Of a stretch of DNA of 64,000 nt, positions 26,601 through 38,600 are shown piece after piece. The translations under genes and the position numbers were made by a program. Within the stretch, counting starts at the first letter, position 1. Each line of letters opens with the position of its first letter. The notes beneath the pieces were generated by a model that saw only the letters and a list, made by a program, of their open reading frames with translations, ran no database searches and was not told the DNA's origin. Source of the stretch: Progne subis subis (lineage: Eukaryota; Chordata; Aves; Passeriformes; Hirundinidae); the NCBI GenBank assembly GCA_022316685.1, contig JAKJHU010000005.1, forward strand, positions 10,766,707 through 10,830,706, read 5' to 3'.

Positions 26601-29600
26601 TAGAGAACATACAGCATTCAGATTCTTTACTGGCTTTCAGCTGAAGCTGGGCATGTTCAGACATTTATACAGTTTCAGTATTACCAATTCTTGAGATTTT
26701 GCTTTTTATATCACTAAAGCATGTACATGATTCGATGACAACCTCAGTTATCACTAAAACAATTACAGCTGCCATAACTGTGAAATCATGAACTTCAGGG
26801 CCTCAAAACTAAAAGATAAATTTGGAGCTAGAGAACATCACTGTAATCAGATCTCTTGTACACAGAACCATTTCAATCTCTGTTCATTTTCCCTGAAATG
26901 ATAATTAAGAAACAGTAGAACAATTTTTCTGGAAATGCTGGTTTTGCTACAAAGAAACTGTTTGATTCAATTAAAATGGCCTGTAATGGAGACAATGTCA
27001 TCCTAGTCACTCCAGTTAGTAAAAAAAGGTGGAAATGAGCCAAGATTTACTAATTTAGCACAGCAGAACCAACAGCCGACCTGCCAAGAGCAAGTTAATT
27101 AGCTAAGGGCACAGTGACAATCTGGGACAGTATGGCTTCAGATAGCAAAAGGGAACACTTCTTAGGATCACTTTTCAGCCTTCCAGGGTGACCCACTGTC
27201 TGAAAATGCACACCACTTCTCACACAACAACTATTATTTTCCTGAAACACCAGTAGGGGAGTCTTTGCTTTCAGATAACAGGCTGGCTACAGAAACTAGA
27301 GCTAGCAGTGGTTTTCAGCAGGGCCAGAATATTTGTGTAGGCACGTGGGACTGGAATGGCAGGACAAGGTGGGAGATTAGATCTTATTCATTCTGTTCTG
27401 CTGACTCCAGTTTTGTATAAAGGCCAGTGTAGGTGGTATTTACTAAAAAGCTCTGTTCATCACATTTCTTTCTGTAACAACACTGTGTTGTGTTCTCCTT
27501 CTTGAGTGCTTTCAAGAAGTGTGTCTTCTGTGCTTGTCATATTGCAGCAGAGGGCTAGAAATACTGAGAGTTTATTCCTCCCTTGCACGTGACTTTGCGT
27601 TAATTATAAAGAATAAAGAGTAGGAGACACATCAGTTATCACCAGGAGAGTTTACAACAGACCAAACACTGCCTTGCAGCCTCCAGAAAAGGTTAGAAGA
27701 AGTTAGCTGTCTCTCAGATAAAAGCTTCTGTGACTTAGCTGAAACCATGCAAAACTGATCAGCGCAAAGTAAACTCCACTCATCAGACTTTGGAAGCAAT
27801 ATATAGAAACACCATTTGTATGCCTTAATATCTGCCCAGCTTTGTTAGTCACAAGAAAACGTTAATGAAGGACTTGGAGAGCTGCCTGTGCACAATGCTA
27901 AGACAAAGAGTACAAGTACTTTCATTGCCTTTCCTGACCTTAAGCTTTCCTAGACGGTTCAGAAGAGATCTAATGAGAAACTCAACATCAAAATAGCCAA
28001 AGAGAACAAAAACTTAATAATACAGGTCTTGTTACCTGTGGTTCTGTCCTTCAAGGAGCTTGCAACCAGAGGAAAATCACTGGATCTAAACAGAATAATC
28101 CTCTAGTTTAAGAAGGCAATGAGTAGGAATATTTCTTACCTAGAAACTTGCTCTTGCTTACCAGAAACTATAAACTCATCTTACTACCTCCTCCACTCAA
28201 CCACTCACCCCCAAATGGAATACTCATCTACACGTTTAAAGGTTCAGCCTCTCTACTCCCTTAAATCACTAGCAAATAAGCTCCAAAAAAGTTATCACAC
28301 CTGAGGTATTGCATTGTCCCTGCGGTATAAGGAGACTGGTTTTCCAAATCTGTGATACTTTTCTGCCACTGGGCAGTAACTCCACATGAAAGAGTCAGGG
28401 TTGTTCAGCCTGGAGAAAAGAAAGCTCAGGGAAAACCTTATTACAGCCTTTCAATATTTAAAAGGGGGCCTATAACGAAAGATGGAGAGAGACTTTTCAA
28501 CAAGGGCTTGCAGTGATGAGACAAAGGGCAAGAATCTTCCACTGAAAGAGGGTGAGTTTAGATTGAATACAAGGAAGATACCTTCTACAATGAGAGCAGT
28601 GAAACAGTGGAACAGGTTTTCCAGGGAACTTGTGGGTGCCTCACCCCTGGGAAATGTTCCAGACCAGGTTGGAAGGGGCTTTGAGCAACGTGGTCAGGAG
28701 GTAGGTGTCCCTGCCCATGACAGAGGCGGTGGAAGTAGATGGTTTATAAAGGTCCCCTCTGATTCATGCCATTCTACAGATCATATACACAGAAAAAGTC
28801 TCTCCACAGTACTCCAAATTACAGAGCAGCCACCTTGCATTTTTCATGATATCTTTGAACAGAGACAGCGTGGCAAAGGAGCTCACACTTACAGCCCAGA
28901 AAACTGGAGAAAAAGGATGAAAAGAGAGATTTATGGTATGATAAAGCTAGCCTGCTTTGCCACTTGGTCCTCCCAGGCTGCTCTGTGAGCTGAGGTAGTC
29001 TTCCAACCAGCTCTAACCTCTCTTATTTGCTTAAATCACTTGGATATGCTGCAAAACAGACAATGCAGAAACCCTATAACACCACAGCCCCAGCTTAACA
29101 CAAATCTCTCCGGCTCTGTACTTCAGAAAAGAGTCCCAAGCCCCATCCTCTGATAGCACTTTCATTCCAGATGGTATTTGGGCATTCTTCCTGGGAAGCA
29201 GCTCTGGGGTATGACTGCACTGTTTGCAGGAGGAAGATCCTTGCCTGATGTGCATGCCCTCTTGGTACAGGGAACAAGATAATCACAATATCCTATTGAC
29301 AGTGCTCTGTGCCTGTGTACTGCCCGTTGTTATTCACAGCACAGATGTAGCCATGGGGTTCTGAACAGAGGTAATTCTCCTGTCAACCTTTCACCCTTTT
29401 AGAGCCTCAGACACTAGAATTAATGCTGCCAAAACACTGTTCCACTATTAATCTTTTAGTCATGTCTCCCTTAAGGTGTAAGAAATTACTCACCTCTAAG
29501 CTGTACAGCTACACACAGAGAAGGCTTTCCCTTGTTTTCCCCTCTTTACCAGCAACATCTAGATGGGCCTACAGTTTTAAATTATGACACGAAAATCCTT

Positions 29601-32600
29601 CAGATTGCAGTTGCCTTTTTAAGTCAATTTCACTTGGTACCAACCACACCAGCTGTAGACTATTTGCCATACCCCACACTGGAAAGTATTTTTTTTCCTT
29701 TAACTTACACAATGTACAATCCTGATTCATATTAACATTTCTAAACTGTACACATAGATGAAAGTGATTTAGGAATGCAAGAACTGCAATTGAAGGCTGC
29801 AACTGTAGAAATGTCCTTCCTTTCCTTGGGAGGCAATCTAGATTTTTTAAAAGAAATTTCTAAAACAATTTTAGAGCAAGAAGTGAAGTGTTCCTTACTG
29901 GATCACGCTTTCTGCAGCAACACATCTACGAAAAAACAAGACCCACATATAGTACTAAAGGAAAAAAAAAAATAAAATTCAAAGCTTATGGACCAAACTT
30001 TGATCTCAGATAAATTGGTACAAATTTTCATGCATTGTGACCAAGATCATTATTTTTCCCCATTACAGCTATCAATCACTACAACATTCTGTAAAGAACA
30101 CTTTTGAATAAATATAAGAAATGTTTTGCTCGCAGTGATATGTGCTGAATGCCCTTTTATTAGGTTGCACAAGAGAGGCAGAGGATGAAGAATATTTAGC
30201 ACAGAAACAAGACAATAATAATTTCCATGCATTTTTTTCAAGTGCTCTTGTGAAACCCACTGCCTTTATCCAAGCTGAGCAGGAAATGCAGTTCTGGTAC
30301 GTCACACTACACAATAATAAGCTGCAGTTTTTGTATTTAATCTGTCTACATGACTCAAGGCAATTGTTTCCCCTGCAGCTTAAGGGATGATTTCAAACTT
30401 GTGTATTTTGAGCTACAGTGTAAAGGAGTCAATATTCAATTCTTATTTAACTGTAACTATTCCACTCAAGACTGCCTTTTCTTTCCAAAATGGATTTTCT
30501 CCAATTTTTTCTTTCTCCATTCCATCATAGTCATGCCATTGCCTTATGTTTCCCTCAGACATTTCCATCTCCACTCCACACATACTCCACTCCATTTTAT
30601 AGTCCACTAAAAACATATTTGCCCTCTCATCTGTCTTCAAAAATAGCAACAGAACACAGCAGAGCAGTACATTCTAACCACCTAGCCGAAAATTCCTGAG
30701 GATATCTACAGATTTATGAAATTATGAAATTATGAATTTATGAAAAGAGCAGAATTATGAAAAGAGCCAAGACTTCCTAAATTATCATTTTAGTCTCAAA
30801 GATACTCCTCTTTCTTCTTCTTCTAAATACAATTACATTTTTAGGAAATGTGTAAAAAGAACAGAACACAGGTACTTAGTTGTCCTTTTTACCTTTGAAA
30901 TTTCTTCCTTTCAACTACACGCTGTATATGTACAAGAGTGAGAGTGTGTAAACACAATCAAATTAATTCAGAATGCCTCCCCAAATACAGCAGCTGTATT
31001 AAAGCAAACAACCTATGTGATGATGGTATTAAAATATCCTCTTATGTATGCATCTCTTCCTGACATCCCAGTATCTGAACAAAACACTGTAAAGCCAGCT
31101 CTTCTAACACTTTGCTTAAGATGTATTTGTCACTGCTAGATCTTCTTTGGCAGCAAAATCTTGGCTGAAGTACAGCTCAGAGACACTGTACAATTCATTC
31201 TGCTGCCATCCATCTCATAAAAGAAAGCAGAAGAACTTAGTGAGTCATGTTAACAGACATAAGTACATAGAAGAGAATGTTATTACTGATGGGAAACATT
31301 AACTTTGTAAGTCACTTTCACATATTTCATCTACTTTCTTGTAAAAAGCACGATCTGCTTTGGCAGGCATACAATGTGATTTATTTGGATTTCTAAGTAG
31401 TGATATTTACAGATTAATTAAAACGTTCAGAGACGTCTTTCATGTCTTGGCAAAAATTTCCCCTTCTGCTCTACAAATATACTCTTAATATCCCAGTGGA
31501 ATGTATTTTCACAAATAAACTCTCAGTTAATTTAATACTTATGGCCTGTATGTTTCCAGTAGTAAGAAAAAATGCCGATACTCCTGCACAAAGTCTATGC
31601 GAGCACTGAAGCTCAGTGAAGAGCTAGCCAGTTATGCCTTTGTTTGCAGCTGCTAAAATACGTTATACAAAAAAGAAAAAAGTTACATTGCATTCCTCTG
31701 GTTGTTTGAGTCCCCCTGGCTGGATGCCAGGTGCCCACCAAAGCTGCTCTGTCACACCCCTCCTCAGCTGGGCAGTGGAGAAAAACAAAATGAAAGGCTT
31801 ATGGGCCAAGGTAAGGGCAGGGAGAGATCATTTAGCAGTTATGGGCAAAACAGACTTAATTGGGAAAATTAGTTTTATTTAGCATTAATCAAAACAGAGC
31901 AGGACAATGAGTAAAACACCTTCCTCCACCCCTCCCCTTTTTCCCATGCTTAACTTTACTCCAAATTTTCTCTTCCCTGGTGGTACAGTGGGATGGGAAA
32001 TAGGGGCTGTGATCAGTTCATCACACATTGTCTCCACCACTCCTTCATCCTCATGGGGAGGATTCCTCACACTCTTGCGCTGTTCCAGCATGGAGAACCT
32101 CCCATGGGAGACAGTCATCTTTGAACTTCTCCAGCAGGACTCTGCCCCATGGGCTGCAGTTCTTCATAAACTGCTCCCGTGTCCTCCCGGGTCCTTCACA
32201 CAGGGTGCAGGCCTTCTGGAACAAACTGCTCCAGGGTGGATCCCCCACAGGGTCACAAATCCAGCCACCAAATCTGCTCCAGCCTGGGCTCCTCTCTCCA
32301 TGGGTCCACAGGTCCTTCTAGGAGCTTGCTCCACTGTGTGCCTCCCAAAAGGTCACAGCCACCTTCAGGCATCCACCTGCTCCACCATGGACCTCCACAG
32401 GCTGCAGGTGGATCCCTGCCCCACCATGGATCTCCATGGCCTGCAGGTGGATCTCTGCTCCACCATGGACTTCCACGGGCTGCAGGTGGATCTCTGCTCC
32501 ACCATGGACCTCCACAGGCTGCAGGTGGATCTCTGTTCCACCATGGATCTCCATGGCCTGCAGGTGGATCTCTGCTCCACCATGGACCTCCACAGGCTGC

Positions 32601-35600
32601 AGGTGGATCTCTGCTCCACCATGGATCTCCATGGGCTGCAGATGGATCTCTGCTCCACCATGGACCTCCACAGGCTGCAGGTGGATCTCTGCTCCACCAT
32701 GGACCTCCATGGGCTGCAGGTGGATCCCTGCTCCACCATGGATCTCCACGGGCTGCAGGTGGATCTCTGCTCCTCCATGGATCTCCATGGGCTGCAGGTG
32801 GATCCCTGCTCCACCATTGACCTCCACGAGCTGCAGGTGGATCTCTGCTCCACCATGGATCTCCACGGGCTGCAGGTGGATCTCTGCTCCTCCATGGATC
32901 TCCATGGGCTGCAGGTGGATCCCTGCTCCACCATTGACCTCCACGAGCTGCAGGTGGATCTCTGCTCCACCATGGATCTCCACGGGCTGCAGGTGGATCT
33001 CTGCTCCTCCATGGATCTCCATGGGCTGCAGGTGGATCCCTGCTCCACCACTGACCTCCACGAGCTGCAGATGGATCTCTGCTCCACCATGGATCTCCAC
33101 GAGCTGCAGGGGCACAGCTGCCTCACCATGGTCTGCACCATGGGCTGCAGGGGAGTCTCAGCTCAGGCACCTGGAGCACCTCCTGCCCCTCCTTCCTCAC
33201 TGGCCTTGGTGTCTGCAGAGTTGTTTCTCTCACATGTTCTAACTCTGCTCTTCTCCAGCTTCACCTGGGCAGTTTTTTCCCCCCTTCTTAACTCTGTTGT
33301 CCCAGAGGCACTACCACTGCTGCTGATGGGTTCAGTCTTGGCCAGAAGCACATCTGTCTTGGAGCCAGCTGGCACTGGCTTCACTGGACACAGGGGAAGC
33401 TTCTGGCAGCTTTTCAGAGAAGCCACACCTGTAGCCCCTCATGCTACCAAAACCTTGCTACACAAACCCAGTACAATTCCTTTGTTGTGTTAATCTTTTA
33501 CATAAGCAACAGCTGAAGAGAAGGAACTCACTCACATGGAAGATGGAAGGTCTAAACCAGACTGTGACAAAAACCCAGGGCTACATCCTGGATAGTGAAA
33601 TATCAGACATGCATCTTTGCTTTTTTAAACATGTTCAGAAGCAGAAAATGTTTGCTTATCTTCACTCACCATTACAGCATGAACCTCCGACTTTTCACTG
33701 AATTTTAATAATCCCTTCCAAAGAAAATCCTGTACCAGAACTTGTAATCTAATGCTAGAACAAGGCAGAGGTACAGTGACAAAGCTCAGAAAGGAAAAAC
33801 CCAACACTTTCAGAGCCCTGAAGTTAAGCATATGTTTTCCCAGAAGAAACAAGGACATGAGAAAAAGTAAGGTTGAGAATATTTCACACCCTATTTGAAA
33901 TCATTCACCTTTTACACATGAAGATGAAAATTGGATATATTTGGTTCCCACCACATACAAAAATGACTCTTATCTGTAGCTTGGAGAGATCAAATTCAAT
34001 AGCTACATTCCTTTACCACAACAGGATTCATTAGACTTCTATGAAGAAAAACAGACCCAAATGCCAAGAAAAACTAATCACGAGTCCTCTCTTTAAAATT
34101 ACATTTGCAAATTGATATAAATCTCCAGAGACATGTCTAATTAACTCCACAAGAAACAAACAGAAAGTCCCTATTCATTTGAAAAGACTAGATGGACCTA
34201 CAGTTTTAAACTACGACACAAAAATCCTTCAGATTGCAGTTGCCTCTTCAGGTCAATTTCAAGTGATATTTCTCAGGCTGCAAAATGGTAAGCGGGGTAT
34301 AAAAAGACACAATTATATCTACTGGCTTAAATACACCAGTGCTCACACCACCACTGCCTTTGGTAGACTCCTTGACCAAGCATCAAGCTATATGGAAAAA
34401 GTCTGTCATTTCTCCAAGTGAAAATAAAGGCTCACTGTAACAGTTTGGGAACAATGCATACAGTGCTTTTTTATTTATGCATCTAAATCAGTGATTTTAA
34501 GTAGCGTGTAAAGTCCTATTATCTTCAAATCAACCACTGAAGTCCTCTTCTTAAAACATGTTATTTCCATTAACATTGCTTTGCTAAATCAAGAGTCCCA
34601 AACTGTACAAAAATTTACATCGATGACAATAAACATTCCTTACTATACTAATTGAAGCCAGAGGCCACCTTCTGCAAATCCTTATCCACATGAATGATTA
34701 AAGGCAATTAAGCATTATAGCAAGAACTCGAAATCTGTAGTACTGCACTCTCAGATGAGCATGATGATCAGTGTCTAAATGTGTTCTTTAAAGAAGAGCA
34801 GAATTAAGAAATCATAGCTTGCCTTGGACTAATGTGGTAGGGAAAGAAGAATGGCAATTATCTTCAGGCAGCTAAGAATGTTAGACAAAACAAATTAAGA
34901 AAAAAATCCATCCATCATTCAGTGATAGGATTTTGGCCCAAAATAGGAAAGGAAACAGATCTTTTCCAGACTATATACAATAAAGTGCAACTAGCTTTCA
35001 CAGTTTAAGGAATTAGACAACTTTAGCCACTTATTGTTATTTAGCATTGTCTGGGCATCTTATAATCTCAGTCATACAGATGGTGACTTACCATATTTAA
35101 GCTGAAGCTCTCCTAAGCAGCCATAAGCTTCCATGAGTTTTTCATACTGTCCTTTAATTGCATCCTTTTCTTCTGGAGCTAAGGAACAAAGGGAAAGGCA
35201 GGAAACTTAGTTATCCAGTCTTCATAAATTTTTCAAATTGCTATTATTCCTATTGCATAGGAACCAATGCTATGTAGGTTGACTTTTCTCAGTCAACAAG
35301 ACTACAGCACAAAGGTAGGGTTAAAATGCTGTAAAATCATAGAGATTAGAACATGATGGGACAGAAATGCACATCTCCACACACACCACCCTAGAAGAAA
35401 AAATGAGCACTCACTTTATTTTCAAATCAACCTGATTGTTAGTAACAATTTTATTTTATGGTACAGATGCCACACCAGTTCCAGAATAAATAAAGAAATA
35501 CATGAGCACATGTAAAATTTACACTGTTCTAAAATAAGAACAAAAATAACAATCAGTCTTGCCATAAGCTAAAATAAAATATTTTTTCTTCATGCTGAAA

Positions 35601-38600
35601 AAGGGTTTATGCTTCCAGACTCTCAGTCTAATTTCAGAGAGAACTGGAATTTTTTTATGTACGATAACATGATTTGATGTAGACACAACACCAGATGTTG
35701 ATTTCAAGAGGAATTAAACATATTTTAGTGAAGTAAGAGTTAGCTAATTAAATAAAGGGTCAGATGCTTGCGTTATATTTGTGCATTTCTGCAACAAGCA
35801 ACTTAATGGGCACATACTGAACATTTAGATATTAAGCCAGACCACTGAACAAACTTGTCACTGGCTACTTTAACATAAAACCAGCATAATTCCTGAATGA
35901 GTAAGTCTGCATTTTGTATATATTTCCCAATGAGGAGCAAGGTTAATCTCCCAAATGAGGAAAATAGACTGTAACCCTCAAATGTCCTTTTACATCTTGA
36001 ACTACAGATAAACAGCAACATAGTAGTTTCTGAGATTTGCTAATAATATGCAATCTTATGCTCCTAATTAACTTCAGCAGTTAAAAAAACGCTGAAACCT
36101 CTGGGAATAAAAAGGACAAACTGAACTGCTTGCAATGGATGACAGAAGAGAAAAGAAAGAGACTTCTCTTTTTAAATCTCAAGAGGCAAGGAGCTCAGTG
36201 AGAAACACAGAAAACAAATATCCCATATATTGCTGACACTTAGAAGTGAAATGAAAGACAATTCCTCTTGAAAAATTCCTTAACAGAGGCAACCCCCAAG
36301 AGTAATTAAAACAAGTTCATCTAAATTTTTGCACTCATGACAAAAAAGAAGACTGGTTTAATTTTTTCTAAGTTTTGTTTTTATTACCATAGTTTCACAA
36401 CTTAAATACTCTGCTTTCTTAAAACAGGCAGTTAATCAGGAGAAACTAGCAAAATGTTGATACCACACTCACCAGTGAAGCAAAGCATAAGCAGCAGACA
36501 GAGGATAAAGTGCTTTTTATTGGGTAACATAAATCTCTGGTCAGTAACAATTTAAATACTCAGTAATGGCACACTTTAAGGACTGAGACTCTGCAGCCTG
36601 AGTTCTCAGGCACTTAAAAAAACCCAAACAAAACAATTTCACAAAACCAGTTTAGATAGACTATAACAATGCTTCTGTCTTTGGAAAAAAACCTCCCTGT
36701 CCAGGCTTTCTTAAGCATTAAAAAAGCCCGACAGGTTAAAAAAGATGATGTTTCACTTTGCATGGCATCTTTACTAAGTAGAAAAGAGCAGCAACAATAT
36801 ACAGACAATTTTTCCTTAAACCTGTTCCCTCCTTTAAAAGCTGTCTATATTAAAACAACTGTGCTACTTTAAAATAAAAAGGGAAAACCAAAACAAAAAT
36901 TCTTGCCCCAAATATTCCAGCTTTAGGAAGAAATCTAAAACAAGAGAAACACCAAGAGATTCAGATCTGAGACAGATGCTCATGAAGCTGCAGGCCAGGC
37001 ACAACCTGAAAGCATTTCAAAAGTCACTTTGAAAGCATGGCGATACTCTTCAAAATAGAATTACAAGTTGGAAAGTTGGCTGCTACAAGTGTCTGGTAAG
37101 AGCACAGTCCAAAAGAATGGAATTTATTTCAGTGTGGAACTAGGCAACACACAGCCCATTCCACTACTGGCAAGAAGTACCGGCCATCGGCATGTATGGA
37201 ACCCACCGGAGTTTCCCAGGTCAAGCCAGGGGCATCACACACCCGTTGGCTCCTGGCACAGGACCTCTCCAGACACGCAGCCAAATAGCTGTGTTTTGCC
37301 AGTCCTGGTACAGAAACGCTGCCGTTGGGGCAGGCCACTTGTCTGAACCTGCGCCTGCACAGCCTCATCAGTCGGGACAGCAGCACCAGCAGAGATGCCT
37401 GGAAGGAAGGAGCGGGAAAGGAACATGCCAAACAGACTCAGCTATGTCTGTGGGTCATGCAAACAGACAGGCCAGAATGTTTTAGTGCCTACGGACCACA
37501 TTTGGGGCAGTGGTGTGTGTAAATTCCCTTTGTTAAAGACACCGATGGAATTTGAAGTCCTCTGTCCTGTTGCACTCCTTGGTGGTGCACAAAGGACATT
37601 ACTGCACAGGGCTTAAGCCAGGTTCATATCCTGTTATTAAACATATGTATTTATAAATCTCAAAATATGATTGAAATCTCAAATAACTGTCATCAGTCTC
37701 TAAAACATCTTGCAGAACATTCAAGGAGTGCTAGGACACATGAGTCAGAAGCAGAAAATGTTGCTACACAGAGAACAAAACTTACATGCTGCTTTTTTGG
37801 ATGAAGAGAGTTAAATGGAAAAAATTCTATGAAACACTTCAACCCTTGCAAAACGAGACGCATGAAATAATTCAATGAAACCAAGCTGCAATAAAATCAA
37901 TTAAAGGTAACCTTTTCCATGCATAAAATATTTCAGAGCCAAAGAACCCCACACCATGAAAAGACGGACAAACTACATTACACCATATGTCTTAACCAAG
38001 TGTGACTTCCTGCTTGTAAAAGCTGCAATTTCAATTTACCAGCTAGCAGGAACTGGCCAAAATACACAGTTTCCTTCATTCAACCCCTCCTCAGGGCTGA
38101 ACCCCCAGACTTCAGCGAGAATCAGCACAACCCTAAAGCATATGGACCCCAAAAAGGTCAGCAATTGGAGTAACAAGGTAGAGAAAGGTACTTTAAGTCT
38201 AAGTCCAACACTGAGGACACACACAGTAATACCTCCAACGTAAAGATAAAAATTAAGGAAAAGTTCTTGAAGAAAGAAAAGGAGTCTGAGACTGGGTTAT
38301 GGATTCTGTTTCTCCCTTTCTCAGCTGGATTCTGGAAATAGTCACCTGCTTAGCTGTAGGTACTGCTATACAAATGTAATCTCAAGCATATTTTTAAGTG
38401 CTTTAAGAAACATAGGTTTGGTGTCATGGGATGACTTCATTTGTGTCATTTAGCATTTGGGGGAAAGAGCTGTGAACTTGCCCCGGAAAGAGGGGAAAAC
38501 TATAATCCAACAGAAATTTCACACCAAAACTCCCATATATACATTACCATAAGCATCTTACCTAGAAATAAATCCAATGTCTGATATTATATGAGTTTAG

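Larger units (their letters stand above)
26277..35091. other. SYNJ2 intron 2
   Basis: About 8.8 kb with the CR1 fragment at 28.4 kb, the paired 75-bp repeats, the TTATGAAA repeat and the minisatellite-bearing LTR. No further exon seen. Confidence 0.7.

Noticed and set aside
28482..28988. 168-codon plus-strand frame
   Set aside because: Covers a CR1 LINE 3' region and flanking sequence; CR1 reverse transcriptase motifs are absent.
32377..33117. CRISPR-like array
   Set aside because: Units are contiguous 39-bp repeats with no unique spacers, in a vertebrate genome inside an LTR.
31907..33493. A 528-codon plus-strand open frame, the longest in the window
   Set aside because: It is produced by a 39-bp minisatellite within an LTR. 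The translation is a 13-residue periodic string with no known domain, and equal-length frames open on the other strand.
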